13,180 nucleotides of DNA from JBHHZM01 sp046758065. GTDB lineage: Bacteria > Pseudomonadota > Alphaproteobacteria > JAAXGF01. Within the stretch, counting starts at the first letter, position 1. The number at the start of each line of letters is the position of its first letter. Location of the stretch: positions 1-13,180 of the forward strand of contig JBHHZM010000089.1 in assembly GCA_046758065.1 (NCBI GenBank), given 5' to 3'. Under the pieces are notes generated by a model. That model had not been told where the DNA came from and made no database searches. It saw only the letters and a program-made list of their open reading frames with translations. A program made the position numbers and the translations under genes. Shown here piece after piece: positions 7,072 through 13,180 of this stretch.

Positions 7072-8640
7072 ATGCGGCGTTTTCTGCCGATTGCAGGTCT
7101 TTTGCTGCTGCTTCCCGCCATTGCGGAAGCGCAGGCGGTCGTCGACCCGATTCAGGCTTTCCGCTGCGAACGCGCTTACGGCGACCGCGACTTCGCTGCC
7201 GCCGACGAAATCTGTCGCCCGCTCGCCGACGCCGGCCTCGCCGACGCCCAGTTCGTTCTCGGCATGATGCGGCGCAACGGCGACGGTCTCGCGCGCGATT
7301 ACGCCAGGGCCGCGATCTGGTTCGTCAGGGCCGCCGAGCAGGGTCATGCCGAGGCCCGGTTCAATCTCGGCGCCATGTACCATTACGGCGTCGGGCTGCC
7401 CCAGAACCGGGTCGAAGCCTGGGCCTGGTACGATCTCGCGGTCGCCGCGGGCCACGCCGAGGCGGCGGTCGCACGCGATTTCGTGGCGCAACGCATGGGC
7501 GCAACCGAACTCGCCCAGGCGCAAGCGCGCGCCCGGGTGCTCGGTGGAGGAACGGCGGCGACCGCCGCGACGCCCGAACCGTCGCCGACGCTGATCGCCG
7601 GGGTCCAGAAACGGCTCGCGGCGCTCGGATTTACCCCCGGGCCGGCGGACGGCGTCATGGGCGCGAAGACCCGGAGCGCGATCCGGACGTTCCAGCAACG
7701 GCAGGGACTTGCGGTTGACGGCGAGCCCTCCGAAGCCCTGCGTGCGGCGCTCGACCGGGCGCTCGAAGCGCGGGTGGCGCCGCCGGCGCCCGAAACCCAA
7801 ACCGCAGCGCAAGCGCCCGTGGAGTCGGCGCCGGTCGAACCATCCGCAGGCGAAGAGGACCGCACCCAGGAGCTGGTCGACGATTTGCGCGAAACGATCC
7901 GCGAGGTCGAGCGCGAACGCAGCGCGCAACCGCGCGTGCTCGAGCGGCTTCGCGGTCTGGTGAGGCGCTACGATCGGCCGTGGCGGGTGGTTCTGCTGGA
8001 GGAGGACTTCCACGACGGCGATTTCACCGCCGATCCCGCCTGGCGAGTCGTCTCCGGTCAGTTCTTCATGAGGTGGAGCGGGTTGCGCACGGCCTTCTCG
8101 CCGCCCGTCGTCGTTTCCCCGTTTTCGGGCGGAAACGAAGCGACGCAACTGTTCGGCGCGATTCTCGGCGAGATCGCCCGAGATAAATCGAACAAGCGAC
8201 AGGTGGCCCGCGTCGCCGAGATCCGTACCGGCCTGCGTGTCAGCAATGCGTTCGCGGCGACCGTCAGGCTCAGGTTGAACGCCGTGAGCGACGACGGCGG
8301 CTTCGCCTTCGGAACCTATCGCGACAGCCGGCAGACGAGCGCGTATCGTCTCGCCTACGTTCCCGGACGGCAGCCGGCGCTCGAATTGCTGCGGGTCGCG
8401 CCCGGCGGCACGGCGTTGCTCGCGCGTCGCGCGCTCACCGCGCCGCTCGACGACGGGATTGACCACGCTCTCGAACTACGGCGCGATCGCGAGGGCGGTA
8501 TGACGGTACTGCTCGATGGAAACCTTGCGATCGAAACCAGCGATCGGGCATCCGGCGACGCCTTCGACGGCGTTGTCATCGTGAACCGGGGCGGCACCTA
8601 TACGATCCGCAGCGTCACCGTCCTCGGAAGCGGGACATAG
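7072..8640 (+). CDS. Exported Sel1-repeat / peptidoglycan-binding / beta-sandwich protein
   Basis: A 522-residue protein with several recognisable parts. Residues 1-22 are a signal peptide (MRRFLPIAGLLLLLPAIAEAQA). Residues about 40-126 hold two Sel1-type TPR-like repeats (LADAQFVLGMMRRNGDG...AAIWFVRAAEQG; ARFNLGAMYHYGVGL...AWAWYDLAVAAG). Residues about 173-228 are a PG_binding_1 domain (VQKRLAALGFTPGPADGVMGAKTRSAIRTFQQRQGL). A Pro/Ala-rich linker (229-262) and a charged, probably coiled-coil helix (262-300) follow. The C-terminal 210 residues (EEDFHDGDFTADPAWRVVSGQF... to the end) look like a LamG/DUF1080-type beta-sandwich, judged from pattern only. It should be periplasmic and touch the cell wall. 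ATG 7072 has good ribosome-site sequence (GGGAGGACGGAAGA) and starts the signal peptide; the upstream frame is not supported. No enzymatic motif is evident. It is divergent from the lipoprotein and convergent with a smaller Sel1 gene. Confidence 0.88.
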   Translation: MRRFLPIAGLLLLLPAIAEAQAVVDPIQAFRCERAYGDRDFAAADEICRPLADAGLADAQFVLGMMRRNGDGLARDYARAAIWFVRAAEQGHAEARFNLGAMYHYGVGLPQNRVEAWAWYDLAVAAGHAEAAVARDFVAQRMGATELAQAQARARVLGGGTAATAATPEPSPTLIAGVQKRLAALGFTPGPADGVMGAKTRSAIRTFQQRQGLAVDGEPSEALRAALDRALEARVAPPAPETQTAAQAPVESAPVEPSAGEEDRTQELVDDLRETIREVERERSAQPRVLERLRGLVRRYDRPWRVVLLEEDFHDGDFTADPAWRVVSGQFFMRWSGLRTAFSPPVVVSPFSGGNEATQLFGAILGEIARDKSNKRQVARVAEIRTGLRVSNAFAATVRLRLNAVSDDGGFAFGTYRDSRQTSAYRLAYVPGRQPALELLRVAPGGTALLARRALTAPLDDGIDHALELRRDREGGMTVLLDGNLAIETSDRASGDAFDGVVIVNRGGTYTIRSVTVLGSGT

Positions 8641-8671
8641 GTCGCGCCGGATCGGCCGGTGAGCGTCGCGC

Positions 8672-9046
8672 TCAATCGCCGGCGGGTTTCCAGGCGTCGG
8701 CGAGGGCGCGCGCCTCGGTGAGTTGGACATCGCTCATGCGCCGGGCGAGGTCGCCGAGCGCGGCGGCGGCGAAGCTGTCGCCCTGACGGGCGGCGAGCGC
8801 GTACCACAGGTAGGCCCTGACCAGATCGCGCGCCACGCCTTCGCCCCGGGCGTAAAGATAGCCCAGCATGTACTGCGCGTCGGCATCGCCGCGTTCGGCC
8901 AGCGGCTGCGATTCGGCGAAGCTGGTGGCGTAATCACCTTGGTCGTAGGCCTCGACCGCCGCGGGGAAATCGGCCGCCGCCGGGCCGGCGGGGAGGCCGG
9001 CAAGCAGAAGGACAAGCCCGATTCGTTCGACCATCGCCACCGCCAT
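8672..9046 (-). CDS. Small exported Sel1-repeat protein
   Basis: A 124-residue protein: signal peptide (residues 5-25, MVERIGLVLLLAGLPAGPAAA), then a helical pair and one clear Sel1 repeat (LAERGDADAQYMLGYLYARGEGVARDLVRAYLWYALAARQGD, about 49-90), ending with a short helical tail (SDVQLTEARALADAWKPAGD). It resembles the N-terminal third of the neighbouring 522-residue protein, with which it is convergent at a 31-bp gap. Function is unknown; Sel1 repeats usually mediate protein contacts. Start choice is uncertain: ATG 9046 is preferred because a promoter-like pair ends just upstream; ATG 9034 is also possible. The frame stays open to 9349, and a GTG near 9205 would add another hydrophobic N-terminus (residues LTLAAALVFVAVLPARA). 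Confidence 0.75.
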   Translation of the reverse strand: MAVAMVERIGLVLLLAGLPAGPAAADFPAAVEAYDQGDYATSFAESQPLAERGDADAQYMLGYLYARGEGVARDLVRAYLWYALAARQGDSFAAAALGDLARRMSDVQLTEARALADAWKPAGD

Positions 9047-9054
9047 GCAGAAAC

Positions 9055-9083
9055 AAGATAGTCCGAAGAATTTGTTTTGCCAG
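9055..9083 (-). promoter_or_regulatory. Candidate minus-strand promoter for the small Sel1 gene
   Basis: Read on the minus strand, CTGGCA (9083-9078) and TATCTT (9060-9055) are spaced by 17 bp. The -10 box ends only 8 bp before the ATG at 9046, so transcription would begin at or near the start codon, suggesting a leaderless message if this promoter and start are real. Confidence 0.3.
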
Positions 9084-9310
9084 CGCCGGACGGAATCGCG
9101 GTCCGTTCTCGAGCCAGTCGCGCGCGCGGGTAGGACCGCGACGAACACAAGCGCGGCGGCAAGCGTAAGCCGGCGAAACCGAAACCATCCCCGCACGATC
9201 ACGTCATAAGGCCACTTAATACTTTTCACCGAAAAATCTAATTTGCCTGACGGGCGAAACTCGGCGATTCTCCACGGTTCGCATCCCGCTCCCGCACCCG
9301 CGTGTCCGGG

Positions 9311-9335
9311 ACGCCAGGGCGAAAGACCCTGGCGT
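9311..9335. other. Perfect 9-bp hairpin ahead of the PLP-enzyme gene
   Basis: ACGCCAGGG (9311-9319), loop CGAAAGA, CCCTGGCGT (9327-9335). It is flanked by direct copies of GTGTCCGG at 9302-9309 and 9337-9344, which may extend the pairing imperfectly. It ends 10 bp before the TACAAT box (9345-9350), over the likely -35 position, as expected for an operator; a terminator or attenuator for either direction is an alternative. Confidence 0.5.
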
Positions 9336-9366
9336 GGTGTCCGGTACAATTCCTTCGGCGAGACAA

Positions 9367-10806
9367 GTGAACAAGAAAACCAAGCGCGAAATGATCGGCG
9401 CGAGCTACCTCGGGGCCGACCGCATGGAGGGCGAGAGCAACCTTTCGCCGCGCCGCGCGGCCTGGGCCGAGCGCCGCCACGACGCCGCCACCCGGACGCT
9501 TCTCGCCGACGACGCGCGGCTTTTCCTGCACCAGTCGCTGTCCTCGCCCTGTCTCGACGTCGTGTGCAAGGCCGAAGGCATCTGGCTCGAAGACGCGGCG
9601 GGCCGGCGCTACATGGATTTCCACGGCAACAACGTGCACCACATCGGTTACGGCCATCCGCGGCTGATGGCGGCGCTCAAGGAGCAGATCGACGCCCTGC
9701 CGTTCGCGCCGCGCCGCTTCACCACCGAGCCGGCGGTGGCGCTCGCGCGCAAGCTGGTCGACATCACGCCGGACCCGCTCGCCAAGGTGCTGTTCGCGCC
9801 GTCGGGCTCGGACGCGATCGAAATCGCACTCAAACTTGCGCGCGCCGCCACCGGTCGTTTCAAGACCGTGTCGTTCTGGGACGCCTTTCACGGCGCGGGC
9901 TTTGGCGGCGCGAGCGTCGGCGGCGAGGCGACCTTCCGCTCGGGACCCGCCGGCCCGCTGTTGCCGGGAACCGAGCACGTCGCTCCCTTCACCTGCTACC
10001 GCTGCCCTTACGGCCACGAGGATATCGACGGCCGACCCGACCTCGACGCCTGTGCCATGGCCTGCGCGAGCTACATGCGTTACGTGCTCGAGAAGGAAGG
10101 CGATGTCGCCGCGGTGATCGCCGAACCCGTGCGGACGGTGCCGTACCTACCGCCGCCCGACTACTGGCGCGTGGTGCGCGAGGCCTGCGACGCGGTCGGG
10201 GCGCTGCTCATTTTTGACGAGATTCCCTCCGGTCTCGGCAAAACGGGGCGAATGATAGCCGGCACGCATTTCGGCGTCGTTCCCGACATTCTCGTCCTCG
10301 GCAAGGCGCTGGGCGGCGGTGCGGTGCCGATCGCCGCGGTGGTGGCGCGCGCCGGGCTCGATGTCGCCGGCGACCGCGCGATCGGCCATTACACCCACGA
10401 GAAGAACCCGATTCTCGCCCGCGCCGCTCTCACCACAATCGAGATCATCGAGGACGAGGGCCTGGTGGAGAACGCGCGCCGCGTGGGCGCCCGCGCGCTC
10501 GACCGCTTGCACGAGATCAAGCGCCGGCACGCGCTGGTCGGCGATGTGCGCGGCCTGGGCCTGCTGCTCGGCGTCGATCTCGTCGACGACCGCGAAACCA
10601 AGGCGCCGGCGATCGACGCCGCCGAGTCGGTGTTCTACCGGGCGCTCGACAAGGGGCTCAGCTTCAAACTCACCATGGGCAACGTCGTCACGCTGACGCC
10701 GCCGCTGATCATCGGCGATGCCGAAATGGACGCCGCGCTCGATATCCTCGATGCCTGCCTCTGCGAGGAAGCGGCGGCGCGCAAGCGCTCGAAGCCGGGC
10801 GCGTGA
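9367..10806 (+). CDS. Class III PLP-dependent enzyme, PbfA-like
   Basis: A 479-residue fold-type I, class III aminotransferase-family enzyme. PLP elements are complete: APSGSDAIEIALKLARAATG (S146-D149 region binds the cofactor phosphate), LIFDEIPSGLGKTGRM with Asp284 contacting the pyridine nitrogen, and Lys313 in VLGKALGGG as the Schiff-base lysine. Stretches such as YMDFHGNNVHHIGYGHPRL, LPFAPRRFTTEPAVALA, HYTHEKNP and MGNVVTLTPPL recall the (R)-1-hydroxy-2-aminoethylphosphonate ammonia-lyase PbfA group rather than ordinary omega-transaminases; this is from memory. Four cysteines (C210, C213, C229, C233) form a possible metal site or disulfide cluster. GTG 9367 is chosen because GGCGAG lies 4 nt upstream and third-position GC becomes high only from there; ATG 9391 and 9424 are alternatives, the latter nearest the usual family N-terminus. 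DUF47 and pit follow on the same strand. Confidence 0.85.
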   Translation: MNKKTKREMIGASYLGADRMEGESNLSPRRAAWAERRHDAATRTLLADDARLFLHQSLSSPCLDVVCKAEGIWLEDAAGRRYMDFHGNNVHHIGYGHPRLMAALKEQIDALPFAPRRFTTEPAVALARKLVDITPDPLAKVLFAPSGSDAIEIALKLARAATGRFKTVSFWDAFHGAGFGGASVGGEATFRSGPAGPLLPGTEHVAPFTCYRCPYGHEDIDGRPDLDACAMACASYMRYVLEKEGDVAAVIAEPVRTVPYLPPPDYWRVVREACDAVGALLIFDEIPSGLGKTGRMIAGTHFGVVPDILVLGKALGGGAVPIAAVVARAGLDVAGDRAIGHYTHEKNPILARAALTTIEIIEDEGLVENARRVGARALDRLHEIKRRHALVGDVRGLGLLLGVDLVDDRETKAPAIDAAESVFYRALDKGLSFKLTMGNVVTLTPPLIIGDAEMDAALDILDACLCEEAAARKRSKPGA

Positions 10807-10877
10807 TGGGCCGCTGGACACGAAGGGCGGCGGCGGCATAGGGTGCGCCGCGAAAACGGGGATATCGAGGAGATGCC

Positions 10878-11528
10878 GTGAAACGTTTTACGATTTTCAG
10901 CAAGACCCGTGAGCTCGAGACGCAGATCGACGCGTTCTGCGACAAGGTGGATCAGGGCGCGATCGTCTTCAAGCTGGGCATCCGGTGCTTCATCGACGGC
11001 GAGATGGACGCGTTCGAGGACAAGCTGCGCCAGATCAACGAGCTCGAGAGTCAGGGCGACAAGCTGCGCCGCGAGATCGAGCGCAAGCTGTACGCCCAGA
11101 CGCTGATCCCTGAATCGCGCGGCGACGTTCTCGGCCTTCTCGAAAACATGGACCAGATTCTCAACAAATGCGAAGGCGCGATGTGGCAGTTCGCCATCGA
11201 GAACCCGGAAATTCCCTCCGAGTTCCACGCCGACTATTGCAATCTTGTCGACGCCGCCGTGGAGTCGACCACCGCGCTGGTTCTGGCCTCGCGCGCCTTC
11301 TTCCGCGACCCCGATTCGGTCGCCGACCACATGCACAAGGTGCTGTTCTTCGAGAAGGAGGCCGATAAGCTCGGCACGCGGCTGAAACGGGCGATCTTCG
11401 CCAGTGAGCTCGATCTCAGCCGTAAATACCAGCTTCGCAGCTTCGTCGAGCATATCGACAACATTCCCGACACCGCAGAAGACGTGGCCGACCGCCTCGC
11501 GATCTACGTTATCAAGCGCTCGGTCTGA
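10878..11528 (+). CDS. DUF47 / PhoU-like Pit accessory protein (TIGR00153 family)
   Basis: A 216-residue all-helical cytoplasmic protein of the DUF47 family, distantly related to PhoU. The sequence starts (M)KRFTIFSKTRELETQIDAFCDKVDQ and carries the acidic helices INELESQGDKLRREIERKL, LLENMDQILNKCEGAMWQF and HKVLFFEKEADKLGTRLKR, ending FVEHIDNIPDTAEDVADRL as in the family, whose acidic motifs bind metals in PhoU relatives. GTG 10878 has a strong ribosome site (GAGGAG, 10867-10872). In Sinorhizobium meliloti the homologous OrfA is encoded with Pit and works with that low-affinity phosphate permease; here pit starts 28 bp after the stop, so a two-gene operon is very likely. No convincing Pho box was seen in the 71-bp gap upstream. 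Confidence 0.92.
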   Translation: MKRFTIFSKTRELETQIDAFCDKVDQGAIVFKLGIRCFIDGEMDAFEDKLRQINELESQGDKLRREIERKLYAQTLIPESRGDVLGLLENMDQILNKCEGAMWQFAIENPEIPSEFHADYCNLVDAAVESTTALVLASRAFFRDPDSVADHMHKVLFFEKEADKLGTRLKRAIFASELDLSRKYQLRSFVEHIDNIPDTAEDVADRLAIYVIKRSV

Positions 11529-11556
11529 GCGTCGCGGCGGAAGCACGGCACGAACG

Positions 11557-13038
11557 ATGGAAGTCGCCACGCTCATCTTCCTGTCGAGCGGCCTGTTCCT
11601 GGGCTGGTCGCTCGGCGCCAATCATCTGGGAAATGTCTTCGGCACGGCGGTCGGAACGCGAATGATCACGTTCATGACCGCGGCCGTATTGTGCAGCGTC
11701 TTCGTCATTCTCGGCTCGGTCATCAGCGGCGCCGGCGCTGCCGGCACCCTCGTCAAACTGGGCGCCGTTAACGCGCTGGCCGGTGCCTTCATGATCGCCT
11801 TGTCGGGCGCCTTGGCCGTCTACTGGATGACGAAATTCGGCATGCCGGTCTCGACCACCGAAACTCTGGTCGGGGCGATCATCGGCTGGAATCTGTTCAC
11901 CGGTTTTCTGATCGACATCGACTCGGTGGTGAAGATCGTACTCACCTGGGTCGTCTGCCCTTTCCTGTCGGCGATCATTTCCATGTTGTATTTCAAGCTG
12001 ACGACGTATCTTTTGCGCAAGATCAGGCCGCATTTGCTGCGTCAGGACGCATACACCCGTCTGGGATTGATCGTTGCCGGGTCGTTCGGCGCCTACAGCC
12101 TGGGCGCCAACAACATCGGCAATGTCATGGGCATATTCATCCCGGTCAGTCCGTTTACGGATTTCCGGTTCGGCGACGCGTTCACTTTTTCCTCGGTCCA
12201 GCAGCTCTTTCTGCTCGGCGGCGTCGCCATCGCGGTCGGCGTACTGACGTATTCCAGGAAGGTCATTCATACCGTTGGCCACCGGTTGTTCAACCTGACG
12301 CCCGTGGCCGCCTGGGTCGTGGTCATGGCGCATTCGACGGTCCTGTTCCTGTTCGCCTCCGAAGGGCTCGAGCACATGCTCGCTGAGGCGGGACTGCCGA
12401 CCATTCCGCTGGTGCCGGTTTCCAGCTCGCAGGCGGTGGTGGGCTCGGTCATCGGGATCGGTCTCGTTCAGGGCGCCCGGAGAATCCGCTGGCGTATTGT
12501 CGTCAATATCGCTTCGGCGTGGATTACCTCGCCGGTAATCGCGGGCGTCGTCTGTTTCGTCGGCCTGTTCATCGTGCAGAACGTGTTCAATCAACAGGTC
12601 GCGCGTCCGGTGGTTTACGCGCTGTCCGACACCGTGCTCACGCGGCTTGAGGCCGACGGCGTCGATGTCGGCCCGGTGCGCGATCTGACCGGCAGGCGTT
12701 TCTATTCGCCGGCAGGGCTCAGCGACGCCCTCGACCAGCGCGTGTCCCTCGACCACGCGACGCTGAAGAAATTCGTCACGTACGCCGAGGTCGATACCCT
12801 GGTCATCGACGACGCCAAATTCGACGGGCTCGACGGCGGTCTGCTCACGGCCGAACAGCGGGCTGCGGTCGCGCGCCTTGCGGGGCGGACCTTCACCCAT
12901 CGCTGGATGTTCGACGAAGCGCTGATGCGGGAGAGCGACGCCTGGAAGCCGCTTCCGCAAACCAAGGTCAACAAGCTGTACAACCGCGATCTGGAGGAGA
13001 AACGCCGCGCCCTGTACGCGCTCTTCCGGATCGAGTAG
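11557..13038 (+). CDS. pit: PiT-family inorganic phosphate transporter
   Basis: A 493-residue inner-membrane permease of the PiT family, expected to import phosphate with a cation. Two inverted halves show paired signatures: GANHLGNVFGTAVG (20-33) and GANNIGNVMG (183-192); PVSTTETLVGAIIGW (97-111) and PVSSSQAVVGSVIGIG (287-302). About ten hydrophobic segments span residues 1-345. The usual Asp of GAND is His23 in the first half and Asn186 in the second, which may alter coupling or substrate; some PiT relatives carry sulfate. A soluble C-terminal extension of about 145 residues (350-493), charged and without membrane segments, is unusual. ATG 11557 begins MEVATLIFLSSGLFLGWSLGAN; its ribosome site is weak (GGAAG, 13 nt away), and reading the frame further upstream would overlap DUF47. 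The DUF47 partner favours phosphate. Confidence 0.9.
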   Translation: MEVATLIFLSSGLFLGWSLGANHLGNVFGTAVGTRMITFMTAAVLCSVFVILGSVISGAGAAGTLVKLGAVNALAGAFMIALSGALAVYWMTKFGMPVSTTETLVGAIIGWNLFTGFLIDIDSVVKIVLTWVVCPFLSAIISMLYFKLTTYLLRKIRPHLLRQDAYTRLGLIVAGSFGAYSLGANNIGNVMGIFIPVSPFTDFRFGDAFTFSSVQQLFLLGGVAIAVGVLTYSRKVIHTVGHRLFNLTPVAAWVVVMAHSTVLFLFASEGLEHMLAEAGLPTIPLVPVSSSQAVVGSVIGIGLVQGARRIRWRIVVNIASAWITSPVIAGVVCFVGLFIVQNVFNQQVARPVVYALSDTVLTRLEADGVDVGPVRDLTGRRFYSPAGLSDALDQRVSLDHATLKKFVTYAEVDTLVIDDAKFDGLDGGLLTAEQRAAVARLAGRTFTHRWMFDEALMRESDAWKPLPQTKVNKLYNRDLEEKRRALYALFRIE

Positions 13039-13096
13039 ATGGCGGCGTCGCGCGGCTGCGCTATGATGCGGCGTCGCCAACCGTGAACCAGGCGCC

Positions 13097-13180
13097 ATGA
13101 GCGACCCCGTCACCGCCGCCCTGATCATCATCGGCAACGAGATTCTCTCGGGCCGCACCCGCGACGCCAACCTGCCGTAC
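13097..13180 (+). CDS. CinA/MoaB-type molybdopterin-binding protein, 3' end missing
   Basis: Only 28 codons are in the window: MSDPVTAALIIIGNEILSGRTRDANLPY. The IIIGNEILSGRTRDAN stretch is the first strand and loop of the MoCF-biosynthesis (MoaB/MogA/CinA N-terminal) domain; alphaproteobacteria carry a stand-alone protein of this type, often named competence/damage-inducible protein A. ATG 13097 follows a modest AGGCG site. The gap after pit contains a TATGAT box (13062-13067) that could be its -10. Whether it is full CinA or the short form cannot be told here. Confidence 0.8.
   Translation, partial: MSDPVTAALIIIGNEILSGRTRDANLPY

Larger units (their letters stand above)
9047..9366. other. 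320-bp divergent intergenic control region
   Basis: This gap separates the small Sel1 gene (minus) from the PLP-enzyme gene (plus). It contains a candidate minus-strand promoter (9055-9083); an AT-rich island at about 9210-9245 with an inverted repeat TTTTC/GAAAA (9223-9235); a strong hairpin (9311-9335); and a TACAAT -10-like box at 9345-9350 for the plus-strand gene. The minus-strand frame stays open across it, but this part is not convincingly coding. Confidence 0.5.

Noticed and set aside
6901..8466. A 521-codon minus-strand open frame
   Set aside because: Antisense to the Sel1/peptidoglycan-binding gene, whose domains are clear; the product has no recognisable motif.
13042..13077. Direct repeat GCGGCGTCGC (13042-13051 and 13068-13077) before the CinA-like gene
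   Set aside because: Short and made of common GC-rich trinucleotides; no further copies and no clear relation to a promoter.
11512..13170. A 552-codon minus-strand open frame
   Set aside because: Antisense to the pit gene, with Asp/Arg/Gln-rich shadow composition.

Overview
The window is about 13.2 kb of GC-rich, densely packed chromosome. It most likely comes from an alphaproteobacterium, possibly Rhodospirillales-like. This rests on the high GC at third codon positions, an F1Fo-ATPase zeta subunit gene (a family typical of alphaproteobacteria), the grouping of purB, the zeta gene, purC and purS, and the sequence character of PurB, PurC and SpeB. No rRNA, tRNA, CRISPR array or intact transposase gene was seen.

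Left part (1-3831), purine block: a purB gene missing its 5' end; a convergent zeta-subunit gene; a divergent NRDE/TANGO2-family gene; then purC and purS translationally coupled through a GTGA overlap. The purS stop codon sits inside the left end of a 155-bp imperfect palindrome with 24-bp terminal inverted repeats ending in TA. This looks like a Tc1/mariner-type MITE comparable to Correia elements. purQ and purL, which often follow purS, are absent; the next gene is speB (agmatinase).

Middle (3941-9046), transport and envelope: speB faces a two-domain ChrA chromate transporter on the minus strand. ChrA lies behind a small lipoprotein gene. Divergent from the lipoprotein is a 522-residue exported protein with Sel1 repeats, a peptidoglycan-binding domain, a coiled coil and a C-terminal predicted beta-sandwich. 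A second, small exported Sel1 protein converges on it.

Right part (9047-13180), PLP enzyme and phosphate transport: a 320-bp divergent control region; a class III PLP enzyme resembling PbfA, the (R)-1-hydroxy-2-aminoethylphosphonate ammonia-lyase; then a DUF47 (PhoU-like) gene and a PiT-family phosphate permease with a long C-terminal extension. If the PbfA-like assignment holds, this block would join aminophosphonate breakdown to phosphate uptake. A CinA/MoaB-type molybdopterin-binding protein gene begins at the right edge.

Most genes are ordinary housekeeping. The best candidates for something new are the TA-flanked palindromic element, the Sel1/peptidoglycan-binding/beta-sandwich protein, and the PLP enzyme with a four-cysteine cluster next to a PiT transporter that lacks the usual acidic residues in both signature motifs.
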